DNA of 64,000 bases, from contig NZ_WANV01000036.1 of assembly GCF_015521605.1 (NCBI RefSeq), positions 62,001-126,000 on the forward strand. The letters are read 5' to 3'. Shown piece after piece: positions 23,193 through 31,236 of the stretch (position 1 is its first letter; every line of letters starts with the position of its first letter). This DNA comes from Thermococcus sp. GTDB lineage: Archaea; Methanobacteriota_B; Thermococci; Thermococcales; Thermococcaceae. A program made the translations under genes and the position numbers. Below the pieces are notes generated by a model. The model was given only the letters and a program-made list of their open reading frames with translations, made no database searches and was not told the DNA's origin.

Positions 23193-24845
23193 TCAAGTCT
23201 CCACCTTCACGGGCTCAGCCGTTATTGTGCCGTTGGAAAGCATGTCGAGTCTGGCGTAGTGATAGAAGCCCCCCTCGTCGGGCTTGGCGTAGAGCGGCGC
23301 CCCACCGCCGCCGGTGACTATGTATCTGACGCCCTCAATGGTGCCGTCCCAGAACATGTGAATGTGGCTGAAGACACCAAAGGCGTTGTAGGTCTTCATG
23401 AGCTGGAGGAGCTTCTTCCCGTCCATGTAGTTCATGCCGTGGTTTCCGCTGGGCCTCGGATCAACGGGTGGAGCGTGCATAACGATGACGGGCTTCTTGC
23501 CAAGGGCCTTAGCCCTTTCAAGCTCGTCCTGGAGCCAGCCCCACTGCTCGTCGCTCAGCCCGTAGTCGTGGTCTATGTTGTTCATGAAGATGTAGTAGTA
23601 ATCTCCGAGGACGAAGGAGTAGTCCGTCGGGCCGAAGAGCATGTGGTAGACGTTTATTCCCTCCCCGCGGTACTCGTGGTTTCCGACGGCTATGAAGACC
23701 GGTTTGTTCCACTTCCATTCCTTCATCAGCTCGCCCCATTCGTCAACCTTGCCCGAATAGACCAAGTCTCCGCCGTCTATTATGAAGACTCCGTCGTCAG
23801 CGTTCATGGCATCCCTCACCTTGAGGAACGCCGGGGGAACCTCCTTTCCACCATCTGACCTGTGGTCGCCGAATGCAAGGACTGTGTAGTTGGCCAGCTT
23901 CCCCGCCTCTATCCTGAAAGAGCTCTCCGAGGTGCTGAACCTGACCCACGTGTCACCGGTCTCAGCTCCGGCCGGGATGTTGAGTACGCCGGGGTTGGTG
24001 TTCTCTATCACGTAGGTGAGCTCCGCTCCGTTGGGGTTCTTTATTTCCACGCTGACGTTGAAGCCGAGGGCATGGATGTATATCGTCGAGCCGTTGACGA
24101 GCCGGATAAAGCCGCCCTTCACGGTGACGTTCTCCCCATCAACGACGCGCCAGTAGTATATGAAGGGCTCCATCGTCTTAAATGAGGTCAGATACCAGTG
24201 TTCACCCTCATCTGGAACTCCGTTCCAGTTGTTGTCCCCAATGACCTTGAGGAGGATTCCCTCAAACTGACCACTCCTCAGCACATCGTTGGTGTTGATG
24301 CTCTTACCCGACTTAAGCTCCATGGCGTATTCCAAGGCGGCTCCAGCTCCAGCTTTGCTCGTCCCGGTAAATACGATGTAGGGCTTTCCGTCACTGTTAA
24401 AGGCCGCAAAGATGCCCTTGTCTCCTCCGACAAACTTGATGCCGAGCTTGTAGACGATGTAGCCAAAGTAGTCGTTGACCGTTATCAGTATCGGCTTCCC
24501 CCTGAGAACCGGACGGGCGTCCTTGGGGGAAAGTATTGCTATTCCACCGTTGTACTGGCTCGCCGGCAGGATTTCAGCGTTTGGGAAGTAGTGCTTTGCA
24601 AGGTCTTCGTACCCTTCACTGACGTAGACCTTCGACGTGTCCACTATGTCGTACCATCTGGAGAGAACCTGGCCCTTTTCGTAGGCCGTGAAGTCAATGC
24701 CCCCTGATTCCGAGGGGGACGCGGGGGTCGTTGATGCAGTGCCCTTCTCAGTGGTCTGTGTGGACGTGGTCTGTCCCGTTGAACCTATGCACCCAGCCGC
24801 CAGGACTATTAAGACCAGCAGGAATGCAGAAACAATCTTCCTCAT
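23193..24845 (-). CDS. Secreted lipoprotein with metallophosphoesterase domain
   Basis: A 550-residue protein. A signal peptide ends in the lipobox LAAGC (Cys19), followed by a Thr/Ser-rich linker, so it is probably anchored to the outside of the membrane. From about residue 315 comes a calcineurin-like phosphoesterase: FGDHRSDGG, DGGDLVYSG, GNHEYRGEG, MHAPPVDPR and GVFSHIHMF supply the two-metal ligands. The first residue after FGD is His rather than the usual Asp/Thr. Residues 60-310 are a beta-rich region of unknown role. It may hydrolyse extracellular phosphoesters; the PiT gene lies next door. Confidence 0.85.
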   Translation of the reverse strand: MRKIVSAFLLVLIVLAAGCIGSTGQTTSTQTTEKGTASTTPASPSESGGIDFTAYEKGQVLSRWYDIVDTSKVYVSEGYEDLAKHYFPNAEILPASQYNGGIAILSPKDARPVLRGKPILITVNDYFGYIVYKLGIKFVGGDKGIFAAFNSDGKPYIVFTGTSKAGAGAALEYAMELKSGKSINTNDVLRSGQFEGILLKVIGDNNWNGVPDEGEHWYLTSFKTMEPFIYYWRVVDGENVTVKGGFIRLVNGSTIYIHALGFNVSVEIKNPNGAELTYVIENTNPGVLNIPAGAETGDTWVRFSTSESSFRIEAGKLANYTVLAFGDHRSDGGKEVPPAFLKVRDAMNADDGVFIIDGGDLVYSGKVDEWGELMKEWKWNKPVFIAVGNHEYRGEGINVYHMLFGPTDYSFVLGDYYYIFMNNIDHDYGLSDEQWGWLQDELERAKALGKKPVIVMHAPPVDPRPSGNHGMNYMDGKKLLQLMKTYNAFGVFSHIHMFWDGTIEGVRYIVTGGGGAPLYAKPDEGGFYHYARLDMLSNGTITAEPVKVET

Positions 24846-24973
24846 AACCTTTCACCGCCTAAAAGTTTAAACCTCGCGCTTAAAGTCCTTTTGGACTTCT
24901 GGGCATGCCATCACCGGCTTTCAGCTCGGCAGGTTTAAATAATAATGTCTAAAAATCTCTCCCGGGTGATACC

Positions 24974-25330
24974 ATGTTCGTAGGACACTATAAGGACGTC
25001 CCCGAGAAGGACACCGGTTTTGATGGGGTAACCATAAGGTGGCTCGTTTCTCCGAAGCTCGGAGCAAAGAACTACGCAATGCGCTACTTCGTCCTCAGAA
25101 AGGGTGCTGAAATACCGCTCCACCACCACGACTGGGAGCACGAGATATTCATCGTGAAGGGAGAGGGGATAATAACCGGCGGCGGCAAGGAGGCCCACGT
25201 CAAGGCCGGTGACTTCCTCTACGTCCCGCCCAACGAGCCGCACGGCTACAGGGCTCTGAGCGAGACATTCGAGTTCCTCTGCATAATCCCGGCCAAGAAA
25301 GAGGCAATCCCCGAGGACGAGTGGGCTTAA
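24974..25330 (+). CDS. Cupin domain protein (118 aa)
   Basis: A single-domain small beta-barrel. Cupin motif 1 is PLHHHDWEHEIFIVKGEG (metal ligands His, His, Glu) and motif 2 is GDFLYVPPNEPHGYRA (His). All four usual ligands are present, so it binds a metal. A TATA-like AGGTTTAAATAA lies near 24930-24942. The stop overlaps the convergent signal peptidase gene by four bases. The substrate is unknown; such proteins include isomerases and dioxygenases. Confidence 0.87.
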   Translation: MFVGHYKDVPEKDTGFDGVTIRWLVSPKLGAKNYAMRYFVLRKGAEIPLHHHDWEHEIFIVKGEGIITGGGKEAHVKAGDFLYVPPNEPHGYRALSETFEFLCIIPAKKEAIPEDEWA

Positions 25331-25899
25331 CGACGCCGATAGTGGTAAACCTTTATTTTCTTTCTTCTCAGTGCAATCAGGTCTGCTTTTCTGGACTTAG
25401 GACGTATCGGTTCTTCTTCCAAAAGCGACCATGCTATATCATACGCGAGAGTGGCCACCACTATTAGCAGCAGGCCGAAGATTATGATAGGGGTATAGTA
25501 CCAGATGACCCCTGCCCGGGGAATAACGAGTACTACCCTACCCACAACCTGACTGGGATAAACCCTCCAAGGGTCAGCATACTCTCTGTTATCACCTTTA
25601 GTCACGTAGTAAATGTTACCATCCGGGTCTGTCTTTATGTCTACCACCCGATGGGTTATCCGGTACGTTGCATTTCCAATTTCAATACGATAGAGAATCA
25701 CGTCACCAACATGCACATCTTCAGGGGAGACAGGCCGGGTAATCACCATGTCGTCTGGATTTATATTGGGTTTCATGGAGTCCGTTAGGATAACGACATA
25801 CTGGAAGCCGAAGATAAAGTGCAGAGCAACGATTCCCAGCACAAAGACAAGAATAGAATACGTCAAAATGGAGAGAAAGTCAAAGCGCTTGGCATTCAT
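25327..25899 (-). CDS. Signal peptidase I, SipW-like, paired with a small secreted protein
   Basis: A 190-residue membrane protease, different from the housekeeping copy at 13989. Membrane segments are at about 11-32 and 132-155, and the tail is very basic (RRKKIKVYHYRRR). Catalytic residues are Ser41 in TDSMKPN and His83 in ITHRVV; GDNREYADPW completes the site. It lies 18 bases behind the gene for a small exported protein, the arrangement seen for SipW with TasA/camelysin in bacteria. It is probably dedicated to that protein. Codon use is less GC-rich than in neighbours. Confidence 0.85.
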   Translation of the reverse strand: MNAKRFDFLSILTYSILVFVLGIVALHFIFGFQYVVILTDSMKPNINPDDMVITRPVSPEDVHVGDVILYRIEIGNATYRITHRVVDIKTDPDGNIYYVTKGDNREYADPWRVYPSQVVGRVVLVIPRAGVIWYYTPIIIFGLLLIVVATLAYDIAWSLLEEEPIRPKSRKADLIALRRKKIKVYHYRRR

Positions 25900-25917
25900 T
25901 CAGGGCCTCCTCTACTT

Positions 25918-26304
25918 TCAGCCACCCTGGTAGACCACATAGACAGTGTCAAAACTGCTCAAGGCCACCGGTGAGGCAAACGTCAGCGTATAAGTACCGG
26001 ACCCGTTCAGACTCGCCTGGGCAACGGCCACTAAAGTCGTTCCACTGTAGAGCTTCAGATAGATCGTTCCAGCCCCAGGATCAGTGGTGACCGTAACCGT
26101 GGCACCGGTAACGTAGTCCGGGTTCGTGGAGTCAAGCGTCCACGAGACGTCCGCATTTGTAACGCTGCTCGTTATAACCGTGCTTCCCTGTCCAAGTTCC
26201 TGAACGTTCAGGGTAATGGCAGGAACAGCGAGCGCGGCACTGATGAGGGAAAGTGCAAGGGCTATGGCAAGCGGAATTAACCTCTTCTTATTGTTCCTCC
26301 TCAT
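25918..26304 (-). CDS. Small exported beta-rich protein, TasA/bundling-pilin candidate
   Basis: A 128-residue precursor. A basic N terminus (MRRNNKKR) and hydrophobic segment (9-26) form a Sec signal peptide ending near ALA-VPA. The mature part is almost all beta strand, rich in Thr, Val, Ser and Gly (TGATVTVTTDPG, ASLNGSGTYTLTF), and cysteine-free. The gene is followed by a dedicated signal peptidase. This fits camelysin/TasA-type fibre subunits, including archaeal bundling pili joined by donor strands. No class III pilin cleavage site is seen. I do not detect a clear family match, so fibre formation is inference. Confidence 0.6.
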   Translation of the reverse strand: MRRNNKKRLIPLAIALALSLISAALAVPAITLNVQELGQGSTVITSSVTNADVSWTLDSTNPDYVTGATVTVTTDPGAGTIYLKLYSGTTLVAVAQASLNGSGTYTLTFASPVALSSFDTVYVVYQGG

Positions 26305-26473
26305 TTTGACCCACCCCTGTATAAAGCCTCATAGTTTCTCCCCCTTAGGGGTATAAATAGTTTTCTAAAGCAAACCATGCAGGTTCACCTTTTGAAATTG
26401 TAAGTTCTACAAAAGAACCTGAAAATTATTGAGAATCCCTCAAGACATCTTGGATACTCCCCAAAGGCGTGCC

Positions 26474-27751
26474 TCAGTGAAGGGGAGTGCCCTTAAGGTA
26501 CGTCGAACCGGCCCATTGAACCCTAACCCGTAGGAATTCTCCGGGCTCACCGGAATCGAGGATTATGTCCTTGTAGTTGAAAGTCCGGGCCTCAACGCCG
26601 CCCTTCTCTCCGGCCCCATGGACGAGAACTTCCACCGTCCTGCCAACGTAGGAGCGGTTTATTTCGTGGGCTATCTGGAGCCTGAGTCTGTGGAGGGCCC
26701 TTGAGCGTTCCTTAACCTTCCAGCCGGGGAGCTGCTTCCACTTGGCCGCCACCGTACCGGGTCTCGGTGAATAGCGGGAAACGTTTATCTTGTCCGGCCT
26801 TACCCTCTTCACGAGCTCAACGGTGTTCTCGAAGGCCTCTTCGCTCTCTCCCGGAAAGCCCACTATGATGTCTGTATTGAGGTTCAAGTCACGAACTTTC
26901 TTACGAAATGTTCGAACTATCTCCTCGAACTCTTCCACAGTGTACGTTCTTCCCATTCTCCTGAGAACATCATCGTCACCGCTCTGGACAGGCAGGTGGA
27001 GGAACTTATAGACCTTCCCGTCAAGATAGACGTCAACGAGCTCATCGAGTATCTTTATCGCGTGGTTGGGGTTCATCATGCCGACCCTTATCCTGAAGTC
27101 GCCCCCAATGGCGGTTATCTCGTCGAGGAGCTTGGCCAGGTTCGTCCCGATGTCGAAGCCGTAGCAGCCGGTGTCCTCGCTCGACAGCTGGATTTCCTTG
27201 TACCCTCTGGCCAGGGCCTCCTTAACCCACTTGACGACGAGCTCAGGTTTGTAGCTCTTGAGAACCCCGCGGGCGAAGCGGGTCGCGCAGTAGGTGCACC
27301 CGTTGAGGCAGCCCTCGCTTATGGGCACGACAAAGGCAACCCCGTTTTTCCAGAGGCGGGGGAGTTCGAGCTTGTCTATGCTCCTCTCACGCCAGCCTTC
27401 GACGCTCACCAGCTTCCCACCGCGCTCCGCCACGCTTACAGCCTCGGCTATTCTGTCGATGCTCTTGACACCGAGTATCCCAGAGACGCGGGGGTCTATG
27501 ACGTCGGGGTTAACGTGGGGAAGACAGCCGGTAACGATGACCCTTTTACCGGAATCAAGGAGTTCCTTTATGCGCTCCTTCATGTGCTTCTCCGTCGGGT
27601 CCTTGACTGCACAGGTGTTCACCACGACGTAATCGGCGCTTTCCGGGGTCTCCACTAACCCGTAGCCAGCACTAACCAGAAGGGCCTCCATCATCTCCGC
27701 ATCGGCCCTGTTCCTCGTGCAGCCGTAGGTCTCGACGTGAACCCTTACCAT
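26474..27751 (-). CDS. tRNA t6A37 methylthiotransferase (MtaB/CDKAL1 type)
   Basis: A 425-residue radical SAM enzyme that adds a methylthio group to N6-threonylcarbamoyladenosine 37 in tRNA. Domains in order: UPF0004 with cysteines in ETYGCTRNRAD, NTCAVKDP and VTGCLP; radical SAM core with CLNGCTYC near residue 150; C-terminal TRAM domain from about 360. NADPH or reduced ferredoxin would be the electron source. Length is typical of the archaeal family. It stands alone. Confidence 0.9.
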   Translation of the reverse strand: MVRVHVETYGCTRNRADAEMMEALLVSAGYGLVETPESADYVVVNTCAVKDPTEKHMKERIKELLDSGKRVIVTGCLPHVNPDVIDPRVSGILGVKSIDRIAEAVSVAERGGKLVSVEGWRERSIDKLELPRLWKNGVAFVVPISEGCLNGCTYCATRFARGVLKSYKPELVVKWVKEALARGYKEIQLSSEDTGCYGFDIGTNLAKLLDEITAIGGDFRIRVGMMNPNHAIKILDELVDVYLDGKVYKFLHLPVQSGDDDVLRRMGRTYTVEEFEEIVRTFRKKVRDLNLNTDIIVGFPGESEEAFENTVELVKRVRPDKINVSRYSPRPGTVAAKWKQLPGWKVKERSRALHRLRLQIAHEINRSYVGRTVEVLVHGAGEKGGVEARTFNYKDIILDSGEPGEFLRVRVQWAGSTYLKGTPLH

Positions 27752-27804
27752 CGGAGCGGGCTAAGGGCAGGGGTTTAAAAAGGGTGCGGTTCAGGTTTGG
27801 GAAC

Positions 27805-28122
27805 TCACACAAAACCTATCACGGCCAGGAGCACGAAGAGAGCCGCGAAGAGAAAAACGGCCACGAACGTTAGTCTCTTCTTTATCCACTCATTAGGCCT
27901 GTTGTAGTGCCTCATAACGAGTAACGAAAGAGAGCAGACGATCAGGACGGGAACCAATGACGATACCGCCATGAAAAGTGCATCGGGGAGGTAGCAGTCG
28001 ATACCCGATGTATCGAGGAGCGCCACCGTCCAGTAGAGTATAACAGGTGACAGAAGAACCAGAACACCGACTGCAACTCCGATCATCACGGACTTCTCGT
28101 CCACAGAACCACCGAGAAACAT
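27805..28122 (-). CDS. Small membrane protein (105 aa)
   Basis: Three predicted membrane helices (about 13-36, 47-68, 83-104) with a basic loop YNRPNEWIKKR. No family recognised. The ATG at 28122 has only a weak ribosome binding site; a GTG at 28104 has GGTGG in front and could be the true start. Confidence 0.6.
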   Translation of the reverse strand: MFLGGSVDEKSVMIGVAVGVLVLLSPVILYWTVALLDTSGIDCYLPDALFMAVSSLVPVLIVCSLSLLVMRHYNRPNEWIKKRLTFVAVFLFAALFVLLAVIGFV

Positions 28123-28179
28123 TTAGCCTAAGGCCTTAAAAACGTCCTGCAGACAGGTAAGAATAAGAGGGAAGGGAAA

Positions 28180-28395
28180 TCAACCAATGACTTCCGCGAA
28201 AGCGAACTTCCTCTTGACCGAGTTAATGACAATCTCAACCTCGTCTCCGACCTGGGTGTTCGGGACGAAGATAACGAAGCCCTTTATCTTGGCGATACCA
28301 TCGCCACCCTTTCCAAGGCTCTCGATCCTAACTCTGTACCTTTCTCCAACCTTAACAGGGGCTTCGTAGCCACCGCCAAATCCATCTCCATACAT
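28180..28395 (-). CDS. Small TRAM-domain protein
   Basis: A 71-residue protein that is a single TRAM domain: [19 protein letters not shown], then [15 protein letters not shown] and a VGDEVEIVI strand. Stand-alone archaeal TRAM proteins bind RNA, and one (TRAM0076) acts as a cold-shock RNA chaperone in methanogens. Start ATG 28395 has GGTG six bases ahead; ATG 28416 is an alternative. TATA (CTTTATATACCC) at about 28478-28489 gives a leader of roughly 60 bases. Confidence 0.87.
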   Translation of the reverse strand: MYGDGFGGGYEAPVKVGERYRVRIESLGKGGDGIAKIKGFVIFVPNTQVGDEVEIVINSVKRKFAFAEVIG

Positions 28396-28429
28396 ATCTA
28401 ACACCAACTCTTTCAACTTTCAGGGCTCT

Positions 28430-28610
28430 TCAGGGAAACCTCCAAGAAGAGTCCCAGTAGTGGGTCACCCCGAGGGTATATAAAGCTTTGGGTAATTTTT
28501 ACGCCCCTAAGGTCACTAAAAGGCTGTTCTGAACCACAGAAGTCCAGCAACGGAGCACAGAGTCCAGTGAATTTCTTACAGCCCTTTTTCACGATCCGAC
28601 GCAGGTATTT
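28430..28610. other. Noncoding leader region between the TRAM gene and mbh operon 1
   Basis: No gene is visible. It holds the TRAM gene promoter (near 28478-28489) and runs into the SurR-type site at 28611-28635 and the mbh promoter (CCTTTTAAAAC, about 28671). Confidence 0.6.
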
Positions 28611-28635
28611 AACTTTTGGTTAATAACGAGAGGTT
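28611..28635 (+). promoter_or_regulatory. SurR-type site upstream of mbh operon 1
   Basis: The bases read AAC-N5-GTT-N3-AAC-N5-GTT, a complete two-sided form of the published SurR motif GTTn3AACn5GTT. It lies about 38 bp upstream of the presumed BRE/TATA at 28671-28682. SurR, a redox-sensing regulator of Thermococcales, activates mbh when sulfur is absent. Confidence 0.8.
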
Positions 28636-28759
28636 ACAGACCTTTACTTTCAATTCTAAGCTTCAAAAAACCCTTTTAAAACAAATAACGAAATCTCAAT
28701 TGAAAAATGACGAAACACAGGGCTGTGGAGCCTGTATCAAGTGAGAGGAGGGAGGAACA

Positions 28760-29260
28760 ATGAGTTTCATCGCTGTATTCATTTGGTCATTCGTGCTCTG
28801 GTTGGTACTCACAGCGGGCAGTAAAGGATTACTCTGGAGCCCCGAAGAGCTTATCGCGGGACTGATCTTCTCGGGAGTAATCGCCTTCACAACCAGGGAC
28901 GTCATAGGTGAAAAGGCATCCCGCTTCCTCAACCCGGCAAAGTGGGTGGGCTTTGTGGTGTACGCCATCGGCCCGCTCTTCTGGGGCATGGTCAAAGCCA
29001 ACCTCGACGTTGCATACCGCGTCATAACCGGCAAGATAAAGCCCGGAATCGTCCGCGTTCCGGTAGAGCTTGAGAACGACGCCCAGTACACAATACTCAG
29101 CAACTCAATAACGCTCACCCCCGGAACGCTCACGATAGACGCATGCCCGGAGGAGAAGGCCCTCTACGTCCACTGGATAAACGTGACGGAGAAGGAGCCG
29201 GAGAGCTCCGAGGTTATAGCAGGTCCATTTGAAAAATGGGCGAGGAGGCTGGGAAGATGA
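28760..29260 (+). CDS. mbhA: Membrane-bound hydrogenase subunit MbhA (MrpE-like)
   Basis: First gene of the 14-gene mbh operon. The 166-residue protein is like MrpE/MnhE of Na+/H+ antiporters: two N-terminal membrane helices, then a cytoplasmic domain with AKANLDVAYRVITGKIKPGI and the strands SNSITLTPGTLTID. GAGGGAGG stands before the ATG. The 166 residues align along their length with the operon-2 copy at 37122. Mbh couples ferredoxin oxidation and H2 evolution to ion pumping. Confidence 0.9.
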   Translation: MSFIAVFIWSFVLWLVLTAGSKGLLWSPEELIAGLIFSGVIAFTTRDVIGEKASRFLNPAKWVGFVVYAIGPLFWGMVKANLDVAYRVITGKIKPGIVRVPVELENDAQYTILSNSITLTPGTLTIDACPEEKALYVHWINVTEKEPESSEVIAGPFEKWARRLGR

Positions 29261-29520
29261 TAGCACCGGAGTTCTTCTATGCCGCGGTCATAGTCATGAT
29301 CGGAGCATTTCTGGCGTTGCTCAGGGTGTTCTTTGGCCCCAGCGTGCCCGACAGGGTCGTCGGAGTCGACACGCTCAACACGCTGATCGTTGCCGGAATG
29401 ATCCTCCTCGGGGCGGCCTACGACAGGACGATATACATCGATATCGCCATCGTTTACGCCCTTCTGAGCTACGTGGGGACCCTGGCCATAGCCAAATACC
29501 TCCAGGGGGGATTGGAGTGA
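29257..29520 (+). CDS. mbhB: Mbh subunit MbhB (MrpF-like)
   Basis: An 87-residue membrane protein with three helices. The segment LLRVFFGPSVPDRVVGVDTL is the MrpF signature. It overlaps mbhA (ATGA at 29257-29260) and mbhC. Part of the antiporter-like half of the complex. Confidence 0.9.
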   Translation: MIAPEFFYAAVIVMIGAFLALLRVFFGPSVPDRVVGVDTLNTLIVAGMILLGAAYDRTIYIDIAIVYALLSYVGTLAIAKYLQGGLE

Positions 29521-29882
29521 TCGAGTACGTCATCTACGCATTCCTCGCGATAAACATAGTCTTCAACCTGCTGGGCAGCTTCTCGCTCCACAGGTTCCCC
29601 GACGTCTACACCAGACTCCACGGGGCGACCAAGTGCACCACCTTCGGGACGATATTCGCGGTTCTGGCGGTGGTAGTTCACGCCGCCTACCAGCTCCGCA
29701 TTACCGGAGACCCCAAGTACCTCCAGATGGCGCTTCACAGCCTCGTGGCACTGGTGGCGCTCCTCCTCACGAATCCAACGGGGGCGCACGCGATAGCGAA
29801 GGCAGCACACCTCAGCGGATACAAGCCCGCCAAGGCGGTCATCGATGCCTACGAGAACAAGCTCAGGGGTGGTGTCGAATGA
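29517..29882 (+). CDS. mbhC: Mbh subunit MbhC (MrpG-like)
   Basis: A 121-residue protein with three membrane helices. RFPDVYTRLHGATKCTTFGT is the MrpG signature, and TNPTGAHAIAKAAHLSGYKP follows the third helix. The start is GTG 29517, overlapping the mbhB stop by four bases; the operon-2 homologue uses the same GTGA junction. Confidence 0.9.
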   Translation: MIEYVIYAFLAINIVFNLLGSFSLHRFPDVYTRLHGATKCTTFGTIFAVLAVVVHAAYQLRITGDPKYLQMALHSLVALVALLLTNPTGAHAIAKAAHLSGYKPAKAVIDAYENKLRGGVE

Positions 29883-30145
29883 ATGTCCTCTCGATTGACA
29901 TGGCGATACAGTTCGGAATACTCCTCGGCGTGCTCATAGCGGCCTACATCACGATAACGATGCGTGACTTGCTCAGTGCGGCCATAGCTTCGGCGGCGAT
30001 GAGCCTGCTCCTCAGCCTGGAGTTCTACATGCTCCACGCTCCGGATGTCGCGATAGCCGAGGCCGCGGTTGGAGCAGGCGTCGTTACGGCCATAGTCGTG
30101 TATGGAATCGCCAAAACGGAGAGATGGGAGCGTGAGGGACCATGA
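29879..30145 (+). CDS. mbhD: Mbh subunit MbhD (MrpB N-terminal/MrpA C-terminal-like)
   Basis: An 88-residue protein with three helices. SLEFYMLHAPDVAIAEAAVG carries the conserved acidic residues of the proton or sodium path found in MrpA C-terminal domains. It overlaps its neighbours by four bases on both sides. Confidence 0.9.
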   Translation: MNVLSIDMAIQFGILLGVLIAAYITITMRDLLSAAIASAAMSLLLSLEFYMLHAPDVAIAEAAVGAGVVTAIVVYGIAKTERWEREGP

Positions 30146-30444
30146 AGAAGACGTTCGGAGCTCTCGCACTGCTGTTCCTCCTTGGGGTGCTGCTCGTCGT
30201 TGCGAGCCCCTCAACGGGGATAAAGTTCGGCCTCGGCGGTGAGGACTGGAAGGCCTACCGCTACACCGACCAGTACTACATCGAGCACGGTGTTGATGAA
30301 GTCGGCGGAACCAACATAGTCACCGACATAGTCTTCGACTACCGTGGTTACGATACCCTCGGGGAGGCGACTGTTCTCTTCACAGCCATAGCAGGAGCGG
30401 TTGCGCTTCTCAGGCCCTGGAGGAGGGATGAGGATGGGGAGTGA
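30142..30444 (+). CDS. mbhE: Mbh subunit MbhE
   Basis: A 100-residue protein with a helix at each end. Between them is an outside-facing loop, with DIVFDYRGYDTLGEATVLFT before the second helix, the signature of the MrpA-tail/MrpB-like family. It overlaps mbhD by four bases. Confidence 0.9.
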   Translation: MKKTFGALALLFLLGVLLVVASPSTGIKFGLGGEDWKAYRYTDQYYIEHGVDEVGGTNIVTDIVFDYRGYDTLGEATVLFTAIAGAVALLRPWRRDEDGE

Positions 30445-30880
30445 CATGGGACTCATAGTCAAGACGACCGCGAGGGCAACGATACCTCTCATAGGAATCT
30501 TCGGAGCCTACGTTGTTTCACACGGTCACCTCACCCCGGGAGGCGGCTTCCAGGGTGGAGCGACGATAGCGGGAGCAGGAATACTGTTCCTCATAGCCTT
30601 CGGGCTGGGCGAGATGAAGAGGCGCTACAACCACCACCTCTACTCAGCCCTCGAAGGCCTGGGGGGTCTGGTGTTCCTCGGAGCGGCCATGCTCGGCCTT
30701 GGTGTGGCGTTCTTCTACAACATCCTGTGGCACAGCGGCCCGGTCTTCAACGGCCAGCCGGGAACGCTGCTCTCGGCCGGATACCTGCCGATAATGAACC
30801 TCGCCGTGGGACTGAAGGTCTTTGCGGGACTGGTCAGCGCGATGGTTGCAATAGCGGCATTCAGGAGGTGGAACGAATGA
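30434..30880 (+). CDS. mbhF: Mbh subunit MbhF (MrpB-like)
   Basis: A membrane protein of about 148 residues with four helices. SHGHLTPGGGFQGG is the MrpB signature. Three starts are possible (30428, 30434, 30446). I chose 30434 because GGAGG at 30422-30426 is seven bases ahead; 30446 aligns better with the operon-2 protein. It overlaps mbhE slightly. Confidence 0.85.
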   Translation: MGSDMGLIVKTTARATIPLIGIFGAYVVSHGHLTPGGGFQGGATIAGAGILFLIAFGLGEMKRRYNHHLYSALEGLGGLVFLGAAMLGLGVAFFYNILWHSGPVFNGQPGTLLSAGYLPIMNLAVGLKVFAGLVSAMVAIAAFRRWNE

Positions 30881-31236
30881 TACCATTCCAGTTCATCACG
30901 GCATTCCTGCTGATAGCCATGGGAATCTACGCCCTCCTCTACAAGAGGAATCTCATCAAGCTCATACTGGCGCTGAACATCATCGATTCTGGCATACACC
31001 TGCTCCTCATAAGCTTCGGATACCGCATAGAGGCAGGCCAGATACCGACGGCACCAATCTACACGGGCTATGAGACGGTAAAGAGCGCAATGGTGGCCCC
31101 GATTCCGCAGGCGCTCACGCTCACCAGCATAGTCATCGGCGTCTGTGTGCTTGCCCTCTCCATGGCCCTCACGATAAACGCCTACAGACACTACGGAAGC
31201 CTCGACGTTAACAAGCTCAGGAGGTTGAGAGGATGA
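30877..31236 (+). CDS. mbhG: Mbh subunit MbhG (MrpC/NuoK-like)
   Basis: A 119-residue protein with three helices, related to NuoK and MrpC. YKRNLIKLILALNIIDSGIH and PIPQALTLTSIVIGVCVLAL are the conserved segments. Sits next to MbhH in the complex. Confidence 0.9.
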   Translation: MIPFQFITAFLLIAMGIYALLYKRNLIKLILALNIIDSGIHLLLISFGYRIEAGQIPTAPIYTGYETVKSAMVAPIPQALTLTSIVIGVCVLALSMALTINAYRHYGSLDVNKLRRLRG

